Source of the DNA: CAWKDC01 sp964383495
GTDB lineage: Bacteria; Pseudomonadota; Gammaproteobacteria; JABCZS01
NCBI GenBank assembly: GCA_964383495.1
Contig: CAYLHG010000005.1
Coordinates: 40,248 to 104,247 of the forward strand
DNA: 64,000 nucleotides
Reading direction: 5' to 3'
Shown here: one piece after another, positions 1 to 7,861 of the stretch
Layout of the letters: each line of letters opens with the position of its first letter
How positions within the stretch are numbered: the first letter of the stretch is position 1
The notes under the pieces: generated by a model
Database searches by the model: none
Told to the model about the DNA's origin: nothing
Seen by the model: only the letters and a program-made list of their open reading frames with translations
Program-made: the position numbers and the translations under genes

Positions 1-58
1 TCCCAGCACCACCTGATCCATCAAACCCTGCAATTGAAAGACATTTGTATTCCATCAT
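1..58 (-). CDS. thiD: Hydroxymethylpyrimidine (phospho)kinase ThiD, N-terminal fragment
   Basis: The first 19 codons read M-M-E-Y-K-C-L-S-I-A-G-F-D-G-S-G-G-A-G. This matches the ThiD N-terminus, whose SIAGxDxSGGAG signature is part of the ribokinase-fold nucleotide and substrate pocket. The enzyme phosphorylates HMP and HMP-P for thiamine synthesis. The gene continues beyond the left window edge. It begins one base after the thiM stop, with GAGG a few bases upstream of its start, so it is the third gene of the riboswitch-controlled thiE–thiM–thiD operon. Only the start is visible, so a fusion with another domain cannot be excluded. Confidence 0.85.
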   Translation of the reverse strand, partial: MMEYKCLSIAGFDGSGGAG

Positions 59-59
59 A

Positions 60-848
60 TTATGCCTCACGAAGCATCAACATATTCATTTCTTCAAAAT
101 CAGCAGCATATAACGCATCAATAAAATGAGCTCGAAAAGTGCCAGGATGGTTTGTTTTTTGATTCGCAATATTTCCACATAAACCAAAATATGCTGTAGC
201 TATTGTAGATGCTTCAAAAAAATCATTATTAATAGCGCAGAAGGCAGCAATGACAGCAGTCAACGCGCACCCCATTCCTGTGATATAAGGCATCAGATGG
301 GAACCAAATTTTAACGATATTTCCATTTCTCCATCTGTTACAAAATCCTCTTCACCGCTCACCAGAACAATCCCTTGAAAGGTTTTTGCAAGCTTGATCG
401 CGGATAATGTTGCATCTTGTGTTTTTTTTAAAGATTCGACCCCTAATGTTTTTTCATTTGGATTAACTAAAGATAATATTTCGCTGGCATTACCTCTCAC
501 TACATTTGAAAATGTTAGCAACGATCTGGAAGCATTAGTACGTACTTTGCTTGCTCCTGAACCTACCGGATCTAACACAATAGGCTTTTTTTGCTTTTTC
601 GCTAAAGAAACTGCATCATGAAAAATTTTTAAAGTATACATATCCAGCGTACCAATATTAATATAAAGTGCTTGGCTTATCTCTATTAATTCTTCCAGCT
701 CACTACCTTCATGACACATGATGGGCGCAGCGCCCAATGCTAACAAACTATTTGCCGTAAAATCCATGGTGACATAATTTGTTAAACAAAGCACCACTGG
801 CTTAGTTGACCTCAATTTTTCAATTTGAAAAGACATTTCTGTTATCAT
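60..848 (-). CDS. thiM: Hydroxyethylthiazole kinase ThiM
   Basis: A 262-residue protein of the usual ThiM length. It phosphorylates the thiazole alcohol (salvage branch of thiamine synthesis) in the cytoplasm. Recognisable blocks are the N-terminal CLTNYVTMDFTANSLLALGA segment (thiazole binding), the central DPVGSGASKVR stretch, VRGNASEI and the C-terminal ITGMGCALTA (anion hole and catalytic Cys region). ATG at 848 was chosen over the TTG at 851 because AAGGAG lies seven bases upstream. The Shine-Dalgarno sequence is next to the thiE stop, so translation is probably coupled. With thiE and thiD, this suggests thiazole and pyrimidine salvage feeding thiamine phosphate synthesis. Confidence 0.93.
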   Translation of the reverse strand: MITEMSFQIEKLRSTKPVVLCLTNYVTMDFTANSLLALGAAPIMCHEGSELEELIEISQALYINIGTLDMYTLKIFHDAVSLAKKQKKPIVLDPVGSGASKVRTNASRSLLTFSNVVRGNASEILSLVNPNEKTLGVESLKKTQDATLSAIKLAKTFQGIVLVSGEEDFVTDGEMEISLKFGSHLMPYITGMGCALTAVIAAFCAINNDFFEASTIATAYFGLCGNIANQKTNHPGTFRAHFIDALYAADFEEMNMLMLREA

Positions 849-851
849 CAA

Positions 852-1523
852 TTAACTCCTTAAATAATTAATTTTTCTAGAACTTGATTTTATTTCCATT
901 TCTTCTTTTAACATGAGTGCTGCATAATAAGGATCAGCTGCATCATGAATCGCACCAATTACTGCAATACCTTCTACACCTGAACGCATGATCTCTCTTA
1001 CATTGTCTCTATTAATACCACCAATGGCTGTCACAGGATGGGAAGCATGATTAACAATTTGCTTCAATCCTTCTAATCCCCACATTTTTTTACAATCAGG
1101 TTTTGTTTTACTAGGATAAACGGCACTCGCCGTCACATAATTTATTGCGTCAATTTTTCTACTGATCGATAATTCCGATAAACTTTCAATAGATAATCCT
1201 ATGATTTTTTCCGGCCCCAATATTTTTCTTGCTTCGATGGGGCTCATATCTTGTTGGCCTAAATGAACACCTTCGGCATCAATGGCGCGCGCAATTTCAA
1301 CAAAATCATTAATAATTAACGGCACATTCCACGGCTTTAATAATTTTTTTAATGCGATTGCTTTTTCTTTGATAATATCAGGGTCGCCGTCTTCTTCCCG
1401 CAATTGCACCATGGTCACGCCACCACGTACCGCACGTTCAATAAAGGATAAATACTCCCCAAAAGATTGATGTTTAACGTGGGTTAATAAGCAGAGTTTT
1501 AATACAGTATTGAGATTTTTCAT
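852..1523 (-). CDS. thiE: Thiamine phosphate synthase ThiE
   Basis: A 223-residue TIM-barrel enzyme joining HMP-PP and thiazole phosphate into thiamine phosphate. Family motifs visible are TMVQLREED near residue 35, PLIINDFVEIA, GVHLGQQDM (phosphate and pyrimidine site), YVTASAVYPSKTK (a variant of the usual GxGPxFxTxTK loop) and AIGGINRDN followed by GIAVIGAI. The start at 1523 is preceded by GAAGGAAA. A longer frame reaching 1583 runs into the leader hairpin and is unlikely to be translated. It is the first gene of the operon, directly behind the TPP riboswitch. Confidence 0.92.
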   Translation of the reverse strand: MKNLNTVLKLCLLTHVKHQSFGEYLSFIERAVRGGVTMVQLREEDGDPDIIKEKAIALKKLLKPWNVPLIINDFVEIARAIDAEGVHLGQQDMSPIEARKILGPEKIIGLSIESLSELSISRKIDAINYVTASAVYPSKTKPDCKKMWGLEGLKQIVNHASHPVTAIGGINRDNVREIMRSGVEGIAVIGAIHDAADPYYAALMLKEEMEIKSSSRKINYLRS

Positions 1524-1557
1524 GACAACATTTCCTTCAAAAAATTGTGAAGGAAAT

Positions 1558-1597
1558 GAAAAGAAGCAAGCAAACGCCATCATTGATAGGCGTTGCT
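1558..1597 (-). terminator. Hairpin of the TPP riboswitch expression platform
   Basis: On the minus strand the arms AGCAACGCC and GGCGTTTGCT pair (one bulged base) around a 10-base loop. A pyrimidine-rich tract, TGCTTCTTTTC, follows. The hairpin lies between the riboswitch and the thiE ribosome-binding site, so it is a plausible ligand-controlled intrinsic terminator. The U-run is interrupted by C, so control of translation is an alternative. Confidence 0.55.
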
Positions 1598-1607
1598 TTT
1601 CTTCACA

Positions 1608-1684
1608 CTTCCTCCGCAGGCATTAACCAGAGCAGGTTCTAAGGGTATGTCTCAGCCGATAAAAATATCAGCACCCCTGGTGAA
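1608..1684 (-). promoter_or_regulatory. TPP (THI-box) riboswitch
   Basis: Read on the minus strand, the segment contains the near-invariant TPP aptamer pieces in order: CACCAGGGGTGCTGA, GGCTGAGA, ACCCTTAGAACCTG, CTCTGGTTAATGCC and a closing GCGGAGGAAG. It lies about 85 bases upstream of thiE. Binding of thiamine pyrophosphate is expected to switch off thiE–thiM–thiD. Confidence 0.96.
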
Positions 1685-1718
1685 CTGAAAACAAGATATA
1701 CTAAATTACAGATGCGTG

Positions 1719-2450
1719 TCAAGACGCAATCAGTGATTTAACTGTTTGCGCTAATAATTTTAATTGAGGATCTGTTGATAAACGATGATCACCATCTTTA
1801 ACAAGTATCACTCTCACATCTTGGGAAGTCGCAAGTTCCGAAATCTTCAACGCTTTTTTCCAAAACACTTCTTTGTCTTCCATGCCTTGCAATAATCGTA
1901 TCGGACAGCGAATATCAATTTTATCATGCAACAAATTATGTGTTTTAGCTTCAGTCAATAATGTTTTTGAAATAGGATAAGGATGTCCTTCCACTCCTGA
2001 AGAAAAATAACAAATGCCATCTTCTTCTAACGCTTTGACTTGCTCTGGGCTTAAGCGTGCAAAATCTTCTAAAAAATCAGGCGCGGCGGCAACAGCGACT
2101 AAACCACACACACGTTTAGGACGAGCTAAGGCTGCGAGTAACATCAACCATCCTCCCATGCTTGATCCTACTAAAATTTGCGGGCCGGTTGTTAATTCAT
2201 CGATAACTTGCAATGCATTTTCAAGCCAACGCCCTAGTGTGCCATCTACAAAATCTCCTTCAGAAGCACCGTGCCCAAAATAATCAAAGCGCACAAAAGC
2301 ATTTCCCCATTCGCGGCATTGCGCTTCTAAATAGGTTGCTTTACTGCCCGTCATATCTGAGCGAAACCCACCTAAAAATACAACACCCGGGCCTTTGCCT
2401 TCTGTTTTACAATAAGCAATCTTTGAGCCGTTAGGATCAATTAACTCCAT
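1719..2450 (-). CDS. Alpha/beta hydrolase, serine hydrolase family
   Basis: A 243-residue single-domain alpha/beta-fold hydrolase. The nucleophile elbow GSSMGGW is near residue 94. An FLGGF oxyanion segment precedes it and a C-terminal GDHRLS supplies the likely catalytic His. The acid is probably the Asp of the LLQGMEDKEV segment. It resembles the ABHD10/esterase-thioesterase group, but the substrate cannot be read from sequence. ATG at 2450 is five bases after the vapC stop, with GAGG in the end of vapC, so it is probably cotranscribed with vapBC. BioH, the esterase missing from the biotin operon in this window, is also an alpha/beta hydrolase, but nothing specific links this gene to it. 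Confidence 0.85.
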   Translation of the reverse strand: MELIDPNGSKIAYCKTEGKGPGVVFLGGFRSDMTGSKATYLEAQCREWGNAFVRFDYFGHGASEGDFVDGTLGRWLENALQVIDELTTGPQILVGSSMGGWLMLLAALARPKRVCGLVAVAAAPDFLEDFARLSPEQVKALEEDGICYFSSGVEGHPYPISKTLLTEAKTHNLLHDKIDIRCPIRLLQGMEDKEVFWKKALKISELATSQDVRVILVKDGDHRLSTDPQLKLLAQTVKSLIAS

Positions 2451-2455
2451 TACTA

Positions 2456-2857
2456 TTATCCCTCTTCCTCGATTAAAGAAACCTGTTGAATATGCAATTT
2501 ATTTGCCTTTTTCACTAATTTTTTATCAAAGCTAATGAATTTTTTTGCACTAGCACTAGAAACAATGTGCACAGCATCTCCGAAATCCATGCCTTTTTGG
2601 TAAAGCATAATAGCAAATGCTACACGGGATGATTCCTCAACAGTAATACTGGAAACATTTAATAAATTTTTGAAAGCCTCAGCAATACGCTCGGATATAA
2701 AACCGTAACAAGCTCGCAATACCCATTCACATTCTAATAATACAGTTTTAGAAATAAAAATATGATTTTTTCCAAATAAATTTGCTGCACTGCTAGCCTG
2801 CTTTTTATCATCATTTACTAATAAACGCACTAAAACATTCGTATCAACACCTATCAT
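2456..2857 (-). CDS. vapC: VapC-type PIN-domain toxin
   Basis: A 133-residue PIN domain with the expected acidic active site: Asp5 in MIGVDTNVLVR, Glu42 in LLECEW, Asp91 and Asp94 in GMDFGDAVH, and Asp111 in ISFDKK. These residues bind metal for RNA cleavage, typically of tRNA. It overlaps the antitoxin stop by four bases (ATGA), the normal coupled arrangement. All catalytic positions are intact, so the toxin is probably active. The RNA target is unknown. Confidence 0.9.
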   Translation of the reverse strand: MIGVDTNVLVRLLVNDDKKQASSAANLFGKNHIFISKTVLLECEWVLRACYGFISERIAEAFKNLLNVSSITVEESSRVAFAIMLYQKGMDFGDAVHIVSSASAKKFISFDKKLVKKANKLHIQQVSLIEEEG

Positions 2858-3105
2858 AATTTTTTACGAGCCTCATCGAATATTGCAGCGTCCATGTCCT
2901 GTAACGACTTCTTAGGTCCTTGATAGCTCAAGCATCCTAATAAATCATGAACAGCCACTTTTTTATTAGAAAAAATAGGGGTAAGTAAAACTCCCTCCTT
3001 AACTTCATGAACTTCAAATTGGGTTCCCACTCCCCAATGCCGAGCTTCTCTGATAAGTTGAGGAATTACTACCTGGCCCTTGCTGGACAGCCGCGTTACT
3101 CCCAT
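2854..3105 (-). CDS. vapB: VapB-type AbrB/SpoVT-fold antitoxin
   Basis: An 83-residue protein whose N-terminal half, VTRLSSKGQVVIPQLIRE, is a textbook swapped-hairpin AbrB DNA-binding domain. The C-terminal half (residues 50–83) is the expected toxin-binding tail. It starts at 3105 behind GGAGGGG. It should bind VapC and repress its own promoter, and three direct repeats lie just upstream. Confidence 0.92.
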   Translation of the reverse strand: MGVTRLSSKGQVVIPQLIREARHWGVGTQFEVHEVKEGVLLTPIFSNKKVAVHDLLGCLSYQGPKKSLQDMDAAIFDEARKKL

Positions 3106-3127
3106 GTCCCCTCCACGATAAGACTAT

Positions 3128-3191
3128 GGTAAGATTATAGCAAAGCGATCGCTCAAATTCAACCTTGAGGTAAGATTTAGGGTAAGCTTAT
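3128..3191. promoter_or_regulatory. Three direct repeats, putative vapBC operator
   Basis: An 11-base element occurs three times in the same orientation upstream of vapB: GGTAAGATTAT at 3128–3138, GGTAAGATTTA at 3169–3179 and GGTAAGCTTAT at 3181–3191. Repeats in a toxin–antitoxin promoter are normally the antitoxin or complex binding sites. The region also precedes the divergent isochorismatase gene, so both genes could be affected. Confidence 0.5.
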
Positions 3192-3265
3192 GACAAGCCT
3201 TAATAAATACTCTGTTTTCAGTTTAGAGTGTATAATTAACTAAGAAATATACTAGGAGACCCAAA

Positions 3266-3811
3266 ATGATTGAACGTAACAATAGCGCGGTACTTATCAT
3301 TGACATGCAAGAAAAATTAGTACCCCTGGTACGAGACCACAAAGAATGTGTCGAACATTGTCATTGGGTGCTCAGCGTTGCGCGCATCCTCAATATTCCT
3401 ATTTTCACCACACAACAATATCCTCAAAAATTGGGTGCTACACTGCAGTCCTTACAAACACTGATTGATACGCAACATGTGATCAATAAAATGTCATTTT
3501 CATTAATGGATGAACCGCATGCAGCTGAAAAAATAAACAGCAGCGGCAAGAAACAGTGGATTTTAATGGGGATTGAAACTCATGTGTGCGTTTTACAAAC
3601 CGCTTATGGCTTACAAAAAGCGGGGCACGAAGTTTTTATTGTAGTAGAAGCAACGCAAGCCAGAGAAGAACTTGATAAAAACACGGCTATTGAACGCTTA
3701 AGAAAGGCTGGGATTCACATTGTAACACGCGAGATGGTTGCTTATGAATGGTTACGCGCTGGCGGCACACCCGAATTCAAAAAAATTAATGAAGAGTTTG
3801 TTAAGAAATAA
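3266..3811 (+). CDS. Isochorismatase-family cysteine hydrolase
   Basis: A 181-residue protein of the YcaC/isochorismatase-like fold. The catalytic triad is visible: Asp13 in VLIIDMQEKL, Lys84 in NKMSFSLM, and the nucleophile Cys in GIETHVCVLQTAYGL, with the usual cis-peptide region before it. The subgroup without a clear substrate is widespread, and nothing next to it (vapB, pdhA) identifies a pathway. AGGAG precedes the ATG. It diverges from vapBC. Confidence 0.88.
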   Translation: MIERNNSAVLIIDMQEKLVPLVRDHKECVEHCHWVLSVARILNIPIFTTQQYPQKLGATLQSLQTLIDTQHVINKMSFSLMDEPHAAEKINSSGKKQWILMGIETHVCVLQTAYGLQKAGHEVFIVVEATQAREELDKNTAIERLRKAGIHIVTREMVAYEWLRAGGTPEFKKINEEFVKK

Positions 3812-3844
3812 AAATGATCCAAGACACAATAAATGAAATGGTGT

Positions 3845-3938
3845 TATGATAGTAACCGTTCAGAGGGTGATCTAAACCTCCAGTGAATGGCTATATTTGA
3901 GGCAAGGTTGCGCTGAACGCTTACCCATGGAGTTCTTT
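3845..3938 (+). promoter_or_regulatory. Putative structured leader of pdhABC
   Basis: TATGAT at 3845–3850 could serve as a -10 box. Just downstream, CGTTCAG at 3857–3863 is complementary to CTGAACG at 3913–3919. A smaller GAGG/CCTC stem (3863–3866 with 3877–3880) lies nested inside. GGAG before the GTG start follows the closed stem. This could be a folded 5' leader or a small RNA. It matches no known riboswitch that I recognise. Confidence 0.35.
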
Positions 3939-3939
3939 T

Positions 3940-5031
3940 GTGTCTGAGCCTAATCCTGTTATTGCCCATTTTGACATTCGTTATCATCAATTTCTCAATA
4001 AAGCAGGAGTACTGACGCAACCTTTGCCAGAAATATTACATAATAATCCATCCTTATGGAAAAAATGTTATTACTATCTGCTGCTCAACCGCATTTTTGA
4101 CGCAAAAGCCATTAAATTACAAAGAACAGGCCAAATGGGAACCTACCCCTCCACTGAAGGACAAGAAGCAGTTGGTGTTGGATTAGGCTTGGCTTTAAAT
4201 AATGATGATGTTTTTGTTCCCTATTATCGCGAATGCGGCACGCATTTAATTCGCGGCGTAAAAATGGAAGAAATTTTATTATATTGGGGCGGCGATGAGC
4301 GCGGCAGTATTTATGAAAATGCACCACAAGATTTTCCTTATTGCGTTCCCATTGCGACACAGTGCCTTCACGCAGCAGGCGTTGCAGCTGCATTCAAATA
4401 TAAAAAAGAAAAACGCGCCGTGGCGGTTGCCATCGGAGATGGTGGCACATCTAAAGGCGATTTTTATGAAGCCATGAATGTAGCCGGTGTTTGGCATTTG
4501 CCTGTAGTGTTTCTGATCAACAATAATCATTGGGCAATTTCAGTGCCTGTGGAGCATCAAACTGCTGCACAGACATTTGCACAAAAAGGTATTGCAGCAG
4601 GGTTGTCTTGCGAACAAGTTGATGGAAATGATGTATTTGCCGTGTACCATGCAGTGCATCATGCTTTACAACGTGCACGTGAGGGAAAAGGCGCTCATGT
4701 GATTGAGGCTGTCACTTATCGCATGTGTGATCATACAACAGCGGATGATGCATCACGTTATCGTGATTCAGAAGCTCATGAAAAATACCGCGAAGAATGC
4801 CCCATTAAACGATTATATGATTTTATGATCGCACAAAAAACGTGGAGCGAAAAAGAAGATACCGATTTGCGTGCACAAATATTTAAAGAAGTTGATGAAG
4901 CCATTCAACGTTTCCAAAAATTACCTAATACACCTGTAACAGATATTTTTGATTATTTATATGAAACGCTACCTGATGCATTACAAGAGCAACGTGATGA
5001 AGTTCTTGCTTATCACGGAGATCAACAATGA
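3940..5031 (+). CDS. pdhA: Pyruvate dehydrogenase E1 component, alpha subunit
   Basis: A 363-residue heterotetramer-type E1 alpha subunit. It binds thiamine diphosphate through a motif running from GDGGTSKGDFYEAMN to INNNHWAIS (about residues 166–202) and carries TYPSTEGQEAVGVG and the C-terminal RMCDHTTADDASRYR loop. It decarboxylates pyruvate with PdhB and passes the acetyl group to the E2 lipoyl arm. The start is a GTG at 3940 preceded by GGAG; the nearby ATG at 3927 runs into a stop after six codons. It overlaps pdhB by four bases. A branched-chain 2-oxoacid substrate is the alternative assignment. Confidence 0.9.
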   Translation: MSEPNPVIAHFDIRYHQFLNKAGVLTQPLPEILHNNPSLWKKCYYYLLLNRIFDAKAIKLQRTGQMGTYPSTEGQEAVGVGLGLALNNDDVFVPYYRECGTHLIRGVKMEEILLYWGGDERGSIYENAPQDFPYCVPIATQCLHAAGVAAAFKYKKEKRAVAVAIGDGGTSKGDFYEAMNVAGVWHLPVVFLINNNHWAISVPVEHQTAAQTFAQKGIAAGLSCEQVDGNDVFAVYHAVHHALQRAREGKGAHVIEAVTYRMCDHTTADDASRYRDSEAHEKYREECPIKRLYDFMIAQKTWSEKEDTDLRAQIFKEVDEAIQRFQKLPNTPVTDIFDYLYETLPDALQEQRDEVLAYHGDQQ

Positions 5032-6005
5032 GTGCCATTACGTTAATTGAAGCTGTGAATCAAGCACTGGCTTACGAATTATCACATGATCCCAATGTCT
5101 TATTACTCGGTGAAGATATTGGAAAAAACGGTGGCGTATTTCGAGCAACGGTTAATTTGCAAAAAAAATTCGGTGACAAGCGTGTCATAGATACACCGCT
5201 TGCAGAAAATATGATCGCAGGATTAAGCATCGGAATAGCAACGCAAGGATTACGTCCTGTATTTGAAATGCAATTCATGGGTTTTATTTATCCTGCATTA
5301 GATCAAATGCTCAGTCATGCAGCACGTTTTCGCAACCGCACACGAGGACGTCTCACTTGTCCCTTAGTATTACGAGCACCCTTTGGTGGCGGCATTCGTG
5401 CGCCTGAACACCACTCAGAAAGCACAGAAGCGTTATTTGCGCATATTCCAGGCTTGCGTGTGGTGATTCCTTCATCTCCTTTACGTGCTTATGGGCTATT
5501 GCTTGCAGCCATTCGCGATCCTGATCCTGTTGTTTTTTTAGAACCAAAAAGAATTTACCGATTAATTAAACAGGAAGTGCCTGATGATGGCAAAGCACTT
5601 CCTTTAGATACTTGTTTCGTATTAAAAGAAGGGGCAGATGTCACACTTGTTTCATGGGGTGCCTCAATGAATGAAACATTGCAAGCTGCACAACAATGTG
5701 AACAAGCTGGTATTTCTGCAGAAGTCATTGATGTTGCCACGCTAAAGCCTCTCGACATGGATACTATATTACAATCTGTTGCGAAAACAAAACGCTGTGT
5801 CATCATTCATGAAGCTGCACGCACAGGCGGATTTGGCGGAGAAATTGCAGCGCAATTAGCTGAGAAAGCATGGGATATACTCGAATCTCCTGTATTACGT
5901 GTGACCGGCTATGACATCATCATGCCTTTATATCGCAAGGAAATGATCTACTTGCCCAGCGTGCAACGTATCAAAGATGCTATTGATGCCGTGTTGGCTT
6001 ATTGA
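5028..6005 (+). CDS. pdhB: Pyruvate dehydrogenase E1 component, beta subunit
   Basis: A 325-residue transketolase-like subunit. Visible blocks are VLLLGEDIGKNGGVFRAT, DTPLAENMIAGLSIG, MGFIYPALDQ, RAPFGGGIRAPEHHSES, a TPP-proximal PSSPLRAYGLLLAAIRDPDPV and the C-terminal EAARTGGFGGEIAA. It pairs with PdhA to form the E1 active site. Start ATG overlaps the pdhA stop (ATGA), implying coupled translation in stoichiometric amounts. Confidence 0.92.
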   Translation: MSAITLIEAVNQALAYELSHDPNVLLLGEDIGKNGGVFRATVNLQKKFGDKRVIDTPLAENMIAGLSIGIATQGLRPVFEMQFMGFIYPALDQMLSHAARFRNRTRGRLTCPLVLRAPFGGGIRAPEHHSESTEALFAHIPGLRVVIPSSPLRAYGLLLAAIRDPDPVVFLEPKRIYRLIKQEVPDDGKALPLDTCFVLKEGADVTLVSWGASMNETLQAAQQCEQAGISAEVIDVATLKPLDMDTILQSVAKTKRCVIIHEAARTGGFGGEIAAQLAEKAWDILESPVLRVTGYDIIMPLYRKEMIYLPSVQRIKDAIDAVLAY

Positions 6006-6017
6006 GGAATAATTACG

Positions 6018-7133
6018 ATGAAAATATTTTATTTGCCCGATCTGGGAGAAGGATTGCCCGATGCAGAAATTCACGAATGGCATGTAAAAGTCGGTGATAC
6101 TGTTAAAAAAGATGATAATTTGGTTTCAGTAGAAACAGCAAAAGCATTGATCGATGTGCCCTCACCTTTCGATGGAAAAATTGCTATATTACACGGAGAC
6201 TCAGGAGATATTATTAAAACCGGATCACCACTTGTTTCTTTTGAAGGCACAGCAGAAAATAGAGAAGATGCGGGGACAGTGGTAGGAAAATTAGAATCTC
6301 ATGCCGGCATTCTTGAAGAAAAAATGATGATTATCAAATCAAAACATCAAGAAAAAATTTCAGCGAAAGCAACACCCACTATCAAAGCGTTAGCATTAAA
6401 ATTAAATGTTGATATCACAACAATAACTGGCACAGGAAACGCAGGGATGATTACTGCTGCTGATGTAAAATCGGCCTCACAACATACAGAACCTAAAGAA
6501 GGTTTTACGCTGTTAAAAGGCTTTCGTCGTGCCATGTTCCATACTATGTCTTTATCACGCGAAGAAACATGCCCTGTAAGTGTTTTTGATGATGCGGATT
6601 TAAGCGCATGGCAAGATGATACAGATATCAGCGCGCGCATGGTACGTGCATTAGTCGTCGCCTGCACCTCAGAACCTGCATTAAATGCTACTTTAGATAC
6701 GAGCACACAATCTCAAAAATTTAATACAGCTGTTCACGTAGGCATTGCTATGGATACAGAAGAGGGGTTATTTGTGCCTGTGATTCATCATGCTGAAAAA
6801 TTATCGCTAAAAGAAATAAGACAAAAAATTAATGAATACAAAAAGAAAGTTCATGACCGCACTATTGCATCTGAAAATTTGCATGGTGCTACGATTACAT
6901 TATCCAATTTTGGAAAATTTGCTGGACGCTATGCGACAACTGTGATTGTTCCTCCTCAAGTGGCTATCATTGCAACAGGACCAAAACGTGTAGAGCCGAA
7001 AGTCAAAAATGATGTGATTTGTGCTTGCCAAATCCTGCCTTTATCGTTAACGTTTGATCATCGTGCCATCACAGGCGGGGAAGCAACACGTTTTATGGGC
7101 ATTTTATTACATGATCTGGAAAAAGATTCTTAG
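6018..7133 (+). CDS. pdhC: Dihydrolipoamide acetyltransferase (E2) of the 2-oxoacid dehydrogenase complex
   Basis: A 371-residue E2 with one lipoyl domain (residues 1–77; lipoylated Lys42 in VETAKALIDV), a linker, a peripheral subunit-binding domain (about 115–150: ATPTIKALALKLNVDI…GMITAADV) and the acyltransferase core to the C-terminus. The catalytic histidine lies in SLTFDHRAITGGEA. The position normally Asp in HxxxDG is Thr, a variant I recall from some bacterial E2 proteins. No E3 (lpd) gene follows, so E3 must be encoded elsewhere. Its last 41 bases overlap the 3' end of a convergent membrane-protein gene. Confidence 0.88.
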   Translation: MKIFYLPDLGEGLPDAEIHEWHVKVGDTVKKDDNLVSVETAKALIDVPSPFDGKIAILHGDSGDIIKTGSPLVSFEGTAENREDAGTVVGKLESHAGILEEKMMIIKSKHQEKISAKATPTIKALALKLNVDITTITGTGNAGMITAADVKSASQHTEPKEGFTLLKGFRRAMFHTMSLSREETCPVSVFDDADLSAWQDDTDISARMVRALVVACTSEPALNATLDTSTQSQKFNTAVHVGIAMDTEEGLFVPVIHHAEKLSLKEIRQKINEYKKKVHDRTIASENLHGATITLSNFGKFAGRYATTVIVPPQVAIIATGPKRVEPKVKNDVICACQILPLSLTFDHRAITGGEATRFMGILLHDLEKDS

Positions 7134-7794
7134 GAGCAGTATTCTGGCCAGCCCACACTAAGACTTTTAATGTCGCATATGTCCCAGCACCTGCCACGAA
7201 TGGAGAAATCAATGCGCGAGAAATATCTTCTGGAATACCCATTTCATCTAATATGCTAGGCAATATATAAGCAAAATACCAATTGAAACTACCCAAGAAA
7301 AAACAAGCCGCCCCAACTAAATAACCTGTTTTATTTTCCACAGATCTATTTTTTCTAAATTCATAACAAGCATTAAATACTAACAAAGGAACAACACTCA
7401 TCACACCTGCCATGAGAGCAATATATTCCCAGTCATCATAATAATCATATCCCATCCCTTCTGTAGCGATATAAAATCCACTCATCCAACCAGTCATACC
7501 CAATAGGACGTTGCCAGCAATCAAATTATTTTCTGCTTTATCTGCTGCGTCATCATTTTTTTTATGATAGTTAGAATACGCTTCGAGCGCCAACCAAGTA
7601 CCTAATCCAATTGCAATGGGGTAAAAAATAGACATGAAATCAAGTGCAGCCATATCACCGACGTGATCATCTTCAAAATAAGGATCTAAATAATGAGATA
7701 AATACATCCAACTAAGATCGCCCCCTACCGCCGCTGCAATCATTTTTGGAGTAGCGTAAACATTTAAATTTGAAATATGCTCATCTTTAGTCAT
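7093..7794 (-). CDS. Unknown multi-pass membrane protein built of TM hairpins (copy 1 of 3)
   Basis: A 233-residue protein with about six hydrophobic segments arranged as three hairpins. Each hairpin is helix – short acidic loop – helix; loops include YFEDDHVGDM, GYDYYDDWEY and DEMGIPED. The second hairpin contains AGNVLLGMTGWMSGFY. The protein at 33600–34841 has AGNVLGEIAFALFGFY at a comparable place, which suggests common ancestry. No known family is recognised and there is no signal peptide. The gene lies between pdhC and bioD, converging on pdhC with a 41-base overlap. No strong ribosome-binding site precedes the ATG. Confidence 0.7.
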   Translation of the reverse strand: MTKDEHISNLNVYATPKMIAAAVGGDLSWMYLSHYLDPYFEDDHVGDMAALDFMSIFYPIAIGLGTWLALEAYSNYHKKNDDAADKAENNLIAGNVLLGMTGWMSGFYIATEGMGYDYYDDWEYIALMAGVMSVVPLLVFNACYEFRKNRSVENKTGYLVGAACFFLGSFNWYFAYILPSILDEMGIPEDISRALISPFVAGAGTYATLKVLVWAGQNTAPKNLFPDHVIKCP

Positions 7795-7861
7795 GATAAT
7801 AGATCATATCACGCTTAATAAACGAAAAGCAAGTAAGCAACTCAAATGATAAACAAAATTT

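Noticed and set aside
1524..1583. Upstream extension of thiE by about 20 codons
   Set aside because: The extension reads through the riboswitch hairpin and lacks a ribosome-binding site; ATG 1523 has one.
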